Assembly: GCF_937888285.1 (NCBI RefSeq)
Contig: NZ_CALART010000027.1
Coordinates: 1-26,713, forward strand
Source: an uncultured Aquimonas sp.
Lineage (GTDB): Bacteria; Pseudomonadota; Gammaproteobacteria; Xanthomonadales; Xanthomonadaceae
Direction: 5' to 3'
Length of the DNA stretch: 26,713 bases
Of the stretch, positions 1 through 6,294 are shown piece by piece. A program made the translations under genes and the position numbers. The notes beneath the pieces were generated by a model. The model saw nothing but the letters and a program-made list of their open reading frames with translations, had not been told where the DNA came from and searched no databases. Within the stretch, counting starts at the first letter, position 1. Each line of letters starts with the position of its first letter.

Positions 1-4
1 CGGA

Positions 5-59
5 GGGTGCGCTATGGTAGCGGGCGCGAGGGATAAATCAGAGGGTCCCTAGCGCACCC
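5..59. repeat. Inverted repeat of the GGTGCGC family closing the KAP fragment
   Basis: GGGTGCGCTA (5-14) and TAGCGCACCC (50-59) are perfect 10-bp inverted copies separated by 35 bases. The core GGTGCGC/GCGCACC also forms the hairpins at 4569-4658 and 20087-20545, so this is probably a divergent copy of the same dispersed family. The end of the KAP reading frame lies inside it. The repeat is seen directly; common ancestry with the other copies is inference. Confidence 0.55.
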
Positions 60-260
60 ATCGATCTTCAGAAGTGAGCGAAGCATCCGGACCACCGTGG
101 TCTTTCCAGTACCCCAAGGTGAGTCAATTGCGAGAACAAATGGGCCATCGAGTCGACAAACCAGATCACGAAGTAGCTCAACGACTGGCTTTCGGTTCAA
201 CGAGTCGTTCAGAAACGGATTTTCTTCACGAACTTCAATCTCTTCTACTCGAAACCTCAT
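12..260 (-). pseudogene. Truncated KAP-type P-loop NTPase (N-terminal fragment)
   Basis: This 82-residue frame starts at an ATG (260) with AGGGAG eight bases upstream; a GTG one codon earlier is the alternative. It carries a segment NPFLNDSLNRKPVVELLRDL, then FVLAIDSPWGTGKTTVVRML, a Walker A motif in the style of KAP-family NTPases, which are often membrane-associated and found in phage-defence or plasmid-linked loci. Intact KAP proteins usually exceed 400 residues. Here the frame stops about 18 residues after the P-loop helix, in sequence that falls within the hairpin repeat at 5-59, so Walker B and all downstream parts are missing. GC is lower than in the neighbouring genes, suggesting horizontal origin. 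A short functional peptide cannot be excluded but is unlikely. Family assignment rests on the P-loop and the NRKP...LL region only. Confidence 0.6.
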
Positions 261-414
261 CACTAAGACTCCCTCGTTCTTGACATCAATTGAACATCAG
301 TGCGCTAGCAGTGCGAGAAATTTAGTCTTGTAGATTCGAAGTGACTGGGAGCACTTCGTTGCGACCTCCAACTCAGCCCCGCGTGGGCCAGCGAAGCCTA
401 TGGACCTACGCAAG

Positions 415-464
<50 letters not shown>

Positions 465-553
465 CGAGGTTCACGCAACAGCACGAGGGTCATGTCCTGT
501 TCTGCCACATCGTCGACCAACGCCGCGCGCCACCCCGCAGCACAGCCTAACGA

Positions 554-841
554 TCACGCCCCCAACAACCACTCCGCTAGCACCGACTGCAGATCATGGC
601 GCCCGCGAGCGACCAGCACCAGATGCACCGCACCGCCTTCGACGCAATAGATCAGCCGCGAGGGCTTGAACAGCGCCTGCCGGTAGGCCTTGATGCCCAG
701 CGCAAGCAGCTCTTTGGGGTAGCTGCCGCGTTCGGCCACCTAGTCCAGGCTCTGCACGACGCTCATCAGTTGATCGAGCCGGCGGTCCGTGCTGGCGGGA
801 TCGCTTAACTCGGCGAGGTGGCGGTGCAGCGCTCCCTGATC
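554..841 (-). pseudogene. ParE/RelE-family toxin interrupted by an in-frame stop
   Basis: The downstream half reads ERGSYPKELLALGIKAYRQ...FKPSRLIYCVEGG...GRHDLQSVL, the C-terminal signature of ParE/RelE toxins of type II toxin-antitoxin systems, in the subgroup that normally reads PERGxYPKELxxLGIxxYR. Upstream in the same frame, LHRHLAELSDPASTDRRLDQ (from about 826) matches the expected preceding helices, but a TAG codon at 740-742 separates the halves, exactly where relatives have a short linker before PERG. The true N-terminal strand and start codon are not recognisable before 841, and no antitoxin is visible on the upstream side. A restart at the GTG at 739 would give a 61-residue peptide lacking the N-terminal helices. 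I interpret this as an inactivated, solitary toxin gene. Confidence 0.72.
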
Positions 842-969
842 ACTGCAGCGTCCGCTCCCCGTTACCAATCCGTTACCCGTCAGCGCTGGACGGACGTGAA
901 GGGCTGCGGTATCGATAGTAGCGGCGCCCGCCGGGGCGCTTCGTTCATCCTTTCCGCGAGTCTCCTGCC

Positions 970-1827
970 ATGACCCTTCGATCCCTTTCGCGTTTGCGTC
1001 CTTTTGTTCCCGCGCTGCTGCTGATGCTGTTTGCTGCGGCTCCGTGTCACGCCGACCTGCCCGACGGCTTTCAGCTGCGTGCCCTGTCTTCCCCGCCGGA
1101 CACCCCGAATGTGGTGCGTGCGGGCGAGACCGTGGTGCTGGAGTACAGCGGTGTCTGGCACGACGGCTGCGTACCCGAGGTAGTCACGCTTGAGGGGACG
1201 GACCGGCAGCGGGTGTTGCGTCTTGCGCCACTGCCGCGGGACCTCGATTGCACGACCGCGAACACCCCGTTCACCCGTCGAATGGAAGCCCTGCGCTTTG
1301 ACGAAGACGACGTCGGCGTGATCAAGGTCGTGGTGGTCCGTGAGGGTGCCGGCTGGGTCAGCGAACACGAGCTGGTGGTGCTGAGTGCCACGCCCGGCCC
1401 GGAAACCCCCAGCTTTGGCGCCTTCGATGTCGGCGGCTCGTGGTACGACCCGGCGCGATCGGGCTCGGGTCTGCTGCTGCAGCACCGGCGCGAGGGCACA
1501 CAGGACGCGGTGATTGGCGGCTGGTTCCACTTCACGCCCAGCGGCGAGACGCGCTGGCATCTGCTGGTGGCATCGCGCTGGGAGTCGCCGACTCGGCTTG
1601 TCGGCAGCGTGTATCGGGCCAGCGGCCAGCCCTTTGGCTGCACGGCGCAGTCGCCGAATCCGGACTGCGACTTCTCGCCTGCGCCCAGTGCGGACGTCGC
1701 GCCGGTGGGCATTTTCTGGCTCAGCTTTGAAAGTGAGGAAAGCGCGGAGCTGCGCTTTGCGCTGCCGGGCAACCCCACGCTGAACTGGATACTGGGCCAC
1801 CCGATCCCGCTCAGGAAGCTGATGTAG
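970..1827 (+). CDS. Secreted protein with a WYDPxxSGxG-type region, function unknown
   Basis: The 285-residue product begins with an n-region rich in Arg, then a hydrophobic stretch PALLLMLFAAAPCHA, a good Sec signal peptide probably cut after residue 28. The mature part falls into two halves. Residues 30-135 look like a beta-rich domain with paired cysteines. From about residue 150 it reads GGSWYDPARSGSGLLLQHR, then GGWFHFTPSGETRWHLLVAS. The pattern Trp-Tyr-x-Pro-x-x-Ser-Gly-x-Gly followed by a Trp-rich strand recurs in uncharacterised exported proteins of gammaproteobacteria, from general recollection. No catalytic motif is visible. The start is the only ATG preceding the signal peptide, and no strong Shine-Dalgarno is seen. 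It stands alone, with repeats downstream. Periplasmic or extracellular location is likely; the role is unknown. Confidence 0.8.
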   Translation: MTLRSLSRLRPFVPALLLMLFAAAPCHADLPDGFQLRALSSPPDTPNVVRAGETVVLEYSGVWHDGCVPEVVTLEGTDRQRVLRLAPLPRDLDCTTANTPFTRRMEALRFDEDDVGVIKVVVVREGAGWVSEHELVVLSATPGPETPSFGAFDVGGSWYDPARSGSGLLLQHRREGTQDAVIGGWFHFTPSGETRWHLLVASRWESPTRLVGSVYRASGQPFGCTAQSPNPDCDFSPAPSADVAPVGIFWLSFESEESAELRFALPGNPTLNWILGHPIPLRKLM

Positions 1828-2133
1828 GTGCGGTTGCGCTGAGCTGAGGCAGAGCCAGCCGTGGAAGCACAGCCCACGCGTGATTCAACCTCACGCACGG
1901 AACGTTGGCGACTGAAGCAAATTTCGCGCACGCACGTTCCTGGCCAGTCCCTCGAAGTACCGGGAACCGAGCCCCTCTCCCCTAGTGGGAAGCGGAAGAG
2001 AGCGCTCATCGGCTGCCAGTGGCAGTCGACGCTCTCAAGAAACAGAATCGCAAGTGGTTGATCATATTGGCTCGCCTTCGCGGCAGCACGGCGTGAAAAT
2101 CCGGCCCAAACAGCGTCCAGCGACCCCTGGCTC
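1828..2133. other. Gene-free stretch
   Basis: No credible coding region is visible on either strand. The only structured element is a short CT-rich segment at about 1969-1992 (GAGCCCCTCTCCCC...), which matches one arm of the CT-rich inverted-repeat family found at 2643, 7893, 13497 and 15210. No terminator with a T-tract follows the gene ending at 1827. Confidence 0.6.
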
Positions 2134-2460
2134 GTCGCCCCCGCGAAGAGCCTGTCCTCGCGAAGGCGGGGACGGGGGCCCAGACCGGACCTGCAGCAGC
2201 GGCCAGATCACTGGATCCCCGCATGCGCGGGGATGACGCCCCCATGTTTCCTCGAGAACACCCGCCCCGCGACGCGGGCCCGGGTGGCTCTCAAGGAACG
2301 AAACGCTCGCGACCCAATGAATCGTCGCCCCCGCGTAGGCGGGGGCCCAGTGTCGCTTGCCGCGGTCGCACGAGTCCTGGATCCCCGCATGCGCGGGGAT
2401 GACGACCCCGTGTTTCTTGGAGAACACCTGGCCCGCCGCGCGGGGCTGGGAAGCTCTCTA
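2134..2460. repeat. Two tandem REP doublets (about 166-bp unit)
   Basis: Each unit contains two palindromes in opposite orientation. In unit 2 these are GTCGCCCCCGCGTAGGCGGG... (2324-2350) and CTGGATCCCCGCATGCGCGG... (2377-2403). The second, read on the minus strand (GTCATCCCCGCGCATG...), aligns with the first. Unit 1 has the same pair at 2134-2183 and 2211-2237, followed by a similar tail containing GAGAACACC. The second palindromes are 166 bases apart. The first palindrome of unit 1 is longer because an extra hairpin-like segment sits inside it. Doublets of inverted palindromes are typical of REP/BIME elements; no gene is visible here. Confidence 0.8.
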
Positions 2461-2642
2461 GAGCCCGAGCGAAGTGAAGGAAGGTGTGAAAGGGGGGCTT
2501 GTGGCGAGGCCTCCACCCATCTCCTCCGACCTGCCGTCGCTTCGCTAGCGCTCAGAACAGCGTCGGTGTCACCGGCGGCCGACGCTTCTCCCCGCTTACT
2601 TCGAGGGGGCTGGGCGCAGAGTGCGCATCACGTGCGGCAATG

Positions 2643-2687
2643 TTCTCCCCCTCTCCGACCCCTCTCCCTCTAGGGGAAAGGGGAGAC
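2643..2687. repeat. Single arm of the CT-rich inverted-repeat family
   Basis: CTCCCCCTCTCCGACCCCTC followed by CTCTAGGGGAAAGGGGAG matches the right arms at 7951-7993 and 13616-13661. Internally CCCCTCTCCC and GGGGAAAGGGG can pair. It lies just beyond the 3' end of the gamma-glutamyltransferase gene and could act as its transcript end, but no T-tract follows. The stretch 2461-2642 holds no recognisable gene. Confidence 0.6.
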
Positions 2688-2706
2688 AATCTGCTCGCAG
2701 CGCAGG

Positions 2707-4446
2707 CTAAGGCCGCGCGGGCTCCAGCCTCACCGCCCTGCCCTCCAGCCGCGGATCCGCGCCGCCCTCCAGGCCCTGCGGCGTGACTTCGATCAGATGC
2801 GTGCCGCTGTAGAGGTCGGCCTCGACCACGTTCCAGCCGAGCTGGCGCAGGCCCTCGAGCATGGCGGGCGGCAGGCGTCCGCGTTCGGCTTCGATCGTGC
2901 CGGTGCGCGCGAACAGGGCGGGCGTGGCCAGGGCCTGCTGCGGGCTGAGCTGCCAGTCGAGCACGCCGATGATGCTGCGGGCGACCGAGGCGATGATGGT
3001 GCTGCCGCCCATCGATCCGGTGACCAGCACCAGCCTGCCGTCAGCATCGGTGACGATCGAGGGCGACATCGACGAGCGCGGCGCCTTGCGCGGGGCGACG
3101 GCGTTGGCGACCGGCTTGCCGTCGATCACCGGCTCGAAGGAGAAATCGGTGAGCTGGTTGTTGAGCCAGAAGCCGCCAGCCATGCGCTGCGCGCCGTACT
3201 CGGATTCGATGGTGGCGGTAAGCGCCACTGCATTGCCTTCGGCATCGACGATGGAGAGGTGTGTAGTGCCGTTCTCCCGCATCGCGTTGCTGCCCCAGCG
3301 CTGGCGCAGGGCCTCGCCGGCCGGCGCGCCGATGGGGATCGCATGGCGGCTGGTGCGCAGATCGATCAGCGCGGCGCGCGCGTCGAGATAGTCGGGCGCC
3401 ACCAGCGCCGCGGTGGGTGCCTCGACGAAGCGGTCGTCGGCCATGTAGTGGTCGCGGTCGACGTAGGACAAGCGGCTCGCCCACAGGAAGGCCGCCCAGT
3501 CGTCGATGTTCTGCGGCCCCTCGGGCACGGGCCGCGCACGCGCATACAGTCCGAGGATCGACAGCATGGCGTTGGCCGAACTCGGCGAGGGCACGGAACA
3601 AACGCGATACGCGCGGAAGGGCGCGCACAGAGGTTCAAGACGGCGCGGCGCAAAGGCGGCAAGATCGTCCAGGCTCAAAGTGCCGGCGCGCGGTTGGCGC
3701 TGCGCGGCGGCGATGATTTCGTCGGCGATGCGCCCTTGCGTGAGTGCGCGCGGGCCCTCCTCGGCAATCGCGCGCAGGCTGCGCGCGTACTCGGGGTTGC
3801 GCAGGCGATGACCCTGCGGCCAGGGCTCACCCGTTTCATCGAGATAGATCGCCCGCGCCTGCGGGTCGGCGGCGATGGCGGCGCGCAAGGTCTGCAGGCT
3901 GCGCGCCAGCCGTGGACCGATCACGAAGCCCTCTTCCGAGAGCCGGATCGCCGGCTGCATCAGCCGCGACCAGGGCAGCCGGCCGTGCGCTTCGTGCGCC
4001 ATCGCCAGCATGGCCACCAGGCTGGGCGTGCCGATCGACAGTCCGCTGGCCTGGGCGATCTCGAAGGGCATCGGCTCGCCATTGGCCTGCAGGAACATGT
4101 CCGGCCGCGCGCCCATCGGCGCCCATTCGCGGCCGTCGTAGGCTTCGATCGCACCATCACGGGATCGGTAGTGCACCAGCAGGCCGCCACCGCCGACGCC
4201 GGAGGACTCCGGCTCGACCAGTCCGAGCGTCATCGCCACCGCGATCGCCGCATCCACCGCGCTGCCGCCCTCGCGCAGGATTTCCAGCCCGGCTTCGACC
4301 GCCAGTGGATCGGCGGCGGCGACCATGGCTTCGCCAGGTGCGGCCTCGGTGCGAACAGACTGCGCGCGCTGAGAGGGCTGTGCGCAGCCTGCGAGTAGCA
4401 GGAAGAACAGGCATGCCAGCAGCGAGCGTACGGAGGCGATGGCCAT
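2707..4446 (-). CDS. ggt: Gamma-glutamyltransferase, lipoprotein
   Basis: This enzyme hydrolyses or transfers the gamma-glutamyl group of glutathione and related compounds in the periplasm. With the start at 4446 the product has 579 residues, close to the usual 550-590. GGGAG sits about eight bases upstream and the N-terminus is then a lipoprotein signal with lipobox LLAGC (Cys21). An in-frame codon 165 bases further upstream would add an implausible pre-sequence. Family landmarks: GGSAVDAAIAVAMTLGLVEP near the N-terminus, the autoprocessing site NGTTHLSIVD with the nucleophile Thr394 (cleavage before it makes the large and small subunits), MSPSIV, and the oxyanion loop GSMGGSTII. All expected catalytic elements are present, so it should be active. 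Membrane anchoring by lipid is predicted from the lipobox. It appears monocistronic. Confidence 0.93.
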   Translation of the reverse strand: MAIASVRSLLACLFFLLLAGCAQPSQRAQSVRTEAAPGEAMVAAADPLAVEAGLEILREGGSAVDAAIAVAMTLGLVEPESSGVGGGGLLVHYRSRDGAIEAYDGREWAPMGARPDMFLQANGEPMPFEIAQASGLSIGTPSLVAMLAMAHEAHGRLPWSRLMQPAIRLSEEGFVIGPRLARSLQTLRAAIAADPQARAIYLDETGEPWPQGHRLRNPEYARSLRAIAEEGPRALTQGRIADEIIAAAQRQPRAGTLSLDDLAAFAPRRLEPLCAPFRAYRVCSVPSPSSANAMLSILGLYARARPVPEGPQNIDDWAAFLWASRLSYVDRDHYMADDRFVEAPTAALVAPDYLDARAALIDLRTSRHAIPIGAPAGEALRQRWGSNAMRENGTTHLSIVDAEGNAVALTATIESEYGAQRMAGGFWLNNQLTDFSFEPVIDGKPVANAVAPRKAPRSSMSPSIVTDADGRLVLVTGSMGGSTIIASVARSIIGVLDWQLSPQQALATPALFARTGTIEAERGRLPPAMLEGLRQLGWNVVEADLYSGTHLIEVTPQGLEGGADPRLEGRAVRLEPARP

Positions 4447-4568
4447 CGCGAGTCTCCCGAAGGTGGGCGTGCAGCATGTCAGGTCGGACGCGGGCTTGCC
4501 TCGCTGCGGCGCCGGGCAAAAGGCATGCCGAGCCCTTTCCGCAGGCACGCGAAGGATCTCAGCGCCTG

Positions 4569-4658
4569 GTGCGCCACAGGCGCACCCTACGTGGCGGCAC
4601 TCGTGCGCCACAGGCGCACCCTACTTCTCAGCACTCGTGCGCCACAGGTGCACCCTGC
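4569..4658. repeat. Three direct repeats (34-bp period) of the GTGCGCC hairpin
   Basis: GCGCCACAGGCGCACCCTAC begins at 4571 and 4605, and a variant (GCGCCACAGGTGCACCCTGC) at 4639, an exact 34-base spacing. Each copy holds GTGCGCC-ACA-GGCGCAC, a 7-bp stem with a 3-base loop (weaker in the third copy). The intervening bases are partly conserved (ACTCGT before copies 2 and 3). The array lies upstream of the gamma-glutamyltransferase start and runs into the 3' end of a methyltransferase fragment. Confidence 0.85.
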
Positions 4659-4791
4659 GTCGCGGCCACCCACGCCACGCGCGCGCGCGCTGCAGCATCG
4701 GCGCGTCGAGCACATGACGACGGCCCCAGTCGCCCTCGCTGCCGATCACCTCGATCCAGGCCTGTGCCGATGCGTCCCAGCCCTGCGTCAC
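4621..4791 (-). pseudogene. Truncated class I SAM methyltransferase (N-terminal fragment)
   Basis: From a GTG at 4791, with AGGGGAA upstream, the frame reads VTQGWDASAQAWIEVIGSEG, then DWGRRHVLDAPMLQRA. This resembles the N-terminus of a common group of small SAM-dependent methyltransferases (W-D-x-S-A-x-A-W-I ... D-x-x-R-x-x-V-L-D-x-x-M-L), in which the glycine-rich SAM-binding loop follows 15-20 residues later. Here that loop is absent. After about residue 36 the frame passes through a CG dinucleotide run (4678-4690) into the GTGCGCC repeat array and stops at 4621. Only about 36 of the roughly 200 expected residues remain. The fragment is too short for domain proof; identification is by N-terminal pattern only. 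The surviving start and ribosome site suggest recent loss. Confidence 0.55.
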
Positions 4792-4992
4792 GCGCGTTCC
4801 CCTGATCTGGCGAAGCCGCGCACTCTAGCCCGGTCCCAGCGGGCGGCCAATCCGCATGGCACCGCGGTGTCGTGCCGGCACAGCGCCGGTAATGCTCGAC
4901 TTCGCCAGCACCAGGCAGGATCTGCGTCTCCCCATGCCCACAGCGCCCGCGATAAGCGACCATGCAGGCGCCCGCCCTGACCGAAGCCACCC

Positions 4993-6024
4993 ATGCTCAA
5001 ACGTCTACTCGCCGCCGTGCTGCCGCGCGCGTCCACTGCCGCGCCGAACGCGCAAGCCGTCGCCAACGCCATGGCCACGCTCGATCACTTCATGCCGGTG
5101 CCCATGCACTGGTTTGAAGGCAGCCTGCTGCCCGTGCCCGACTGGAATCGCATCGCTGCCGAGGAGCCTGCGGATGCCGCGGAAGCAGCCCGCCACGACT
5201 GGTGGACGGCCGCCGCGGGGCATTGGCTGCTGGCGATGGGGCGCGAGCTCGATGGTGATTACCGCCTGCGGGCGAGCGCGGACTTCCTGCTGCTGTCGAG
5301 CCTGCCGGAGCGGCCGGCGCAGGTGTTCCTGCAGTTCTGCCAGGACGTGCATCGCTGGATCCTGCGCAACCTCGGCGACATCGCCACCGACGCCGGCCAC
5401 GGCAAGCATGTGGTCATGGTGTTCGAGGACGAGGACGACTACTACCGCTACATCAGCCACTACTACCCCGACGAGGGCGAGTTCGCGATGTCGAGCGGGA
5501 TGTTCGTCCACGCCGGCTACGGCCATTTCGTGATGTCGCGCGGCGGTATGGAGCAGATGCAGCCCACGGTCGCGCACGAGCTGACGCACTGCCTGCTCAG
5601 CCATCTGCCGATCCCGGCCTGGTTGAACGAGGGCCTGGCCACCAATACCGAGGCGGCTCTGTTCCCGCAGCTGTTCGCGCCCTCGGCCCAGCTCTACCAC
5701 CCGAGCGAGCTGGCGCGTAAGCACGCTGACTTCTGGAATGCCGGGACCATCCAGGAGTTCTGGTCGGGCAAGTCTTTCCTGCGCACCGATGATGGCAATC
5801 TCCTGTCCTACGACCTGGCCCGCCGCATCACCGGCCGTGCAGCGCTGGCCGAAGAGCGCTTCCGCGCCTTCGTGCGGCATGCGCACCAGCGTGATGCCGG
5901 CCTTGGCGCCGAAGCGCATCTGGGCTTTCCGATCGCCGACCTGATCACCGCGATGCTCGGCGAGGGCGAGTGGACGCCGGACCCCTCGCGCTGGCACGAG
6001 GGCGTGGAGCGCGGGCAGTTCTGA
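4993..6024 (+). CDS. Putative zinc metallopeptidase (HELTH, gluzincin type)
   Basis: The 343-residue product carries VAHELTHCLLSHLPIPAWLN with the HExxH zinc motif at 195-199 and NEGLA directly after, giving Glu213 as the probable third ligand; Glu196 would be the catalytic base. A short HExxH-to-NEG spacing of this kind is seen in peptidase-MA-like (gluzincin) proteins. There is no convincing signal peptide: the N-terminus MLKRLLAAVLPRASTAA is only weakly hydrophobic, so a cytoplasmic location is likely. Residues 140-165 are rich in Asp, Glu and Tyr (EDEDDYYRY). No substrate can be deduced. The ATG at 4993 lacks a strong Shine-Dalgarno but precedes all conserved sequence. The 200 bases upstream hold no other gene, and the methyltransferase remnant is divergent from it. 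Confidence 0.8.
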   Translation: MLKRLLAAVLPRASTAAPNAQAVANAMATLDHFMPVPMHWFEGSLLPVPDWNRIAAEEPADAAEAARHDWWTAAAGHWLLAMGRELDGDYRLRASADFLLLSSLPERPAQVFLQFCQDVHRWILRNLGDIATDAGHGKHVVMVFEDEDDYYRYISHYYPDEGEFAMSSGMFVHAGYGHFVMSRGGMEQMQPTVAHELTHCLLSHLPIPAWLNEGLATNTEAALFPQLFAPSAQLYHPSELARKHADFWNAGTIQEFWSGKSFLRTDDGNLLSYDLARRITGRAALAEERFRAFVRHAHQRDAGLGAEAHLGFPIADLITAMLGEGEWTPDPSRWHEGVERGQF

Positions 6025-6174
6025 GCGCGATTCGTTCCTTCTGTCAGAGCTGCTCGTCAGAGCTTCACGTCGAAGCTGTCCGTCAGTGCGTCTCGTCGCT
6101 GCCCAGGGCGAGAGCACTGCGGCACACCGATGCAGCGGCAAAGGGTGACTGGAAACCCTCGAAGCCGAGGGGCG

Positions 6175-6196
6175 GAGGCGGGCCTGCGCCCGCCTC
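6175..6196. terminator. Strong GC hairpin between two plus-strand genes
   Basis: GAGGCGGGC (6175-6183) pairs perfectly with GCCCGCCTC (6188-6196) around the loop CTGC. It lies 150 bases after the metallopeptidase gene and 98 before the next start. No T-tract follows, so intrinsic termination is doubtful; it may be a structural repeat or attenuating hairpin. Confidence 0.45.
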
Positions 6197-6199
6197 AAG

Positions 6200-6213
6200 T
6201 GTCAGATCTGACA
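6200..6213. promoter_or_regulatory. 14-bp perfect palindrome, candidate operator
   Basis: TGTCAGATCTGACA is perfectly self-complementary and lies 81 bases before the ATG at 6295. Its TGTCA-N4-TGACA form is the size and symmetry expected for a dimeric repressor or activator site. No regulator gene is adjacent, so the binding protein is unknown. Function is inferred from symmetry and position only. Confidence 0.45.
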
Positions 6214-6294
6214 GCTGGTCGGCCCCTGCGCCACGGCGTAGTTTGGTGATGGCGATCACATTCGGTCGCCCACCATTCGTCCGGGAGCACCACC

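Noticed and set aside
2797..4398. 533-residue open frame on the plus strand opposite gamma-glutamyltransferase
   Set aside because: It is the antisense shadow of a clearly conserved gene; its product is Arg/Gly/His-rich with no family resemblance, as expected from GC-rich codon use.
2707..4611. Longer N-terminus of gamma-glutamyltransferase starting at 4611
   Set aside because: The extra 55 residues are encoded by repeat-derived sequence; the ATG at 4446 has a ribosome site and opens a proper lipoprotein signal.
4569..4658. CRISPR-like direct repeats
   Set aside because: Only three copies with 14-base, partly conserved spacers and a REP-type hairpin; too short for CRISPR spacers.
4628..4990. 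120-residue minus-strand open frame between methyltransferase fragment and peptidase
   Set aside because: The methyltransferase remnant is in a different frame of the same stretch and has family resemblance; this frame has none.
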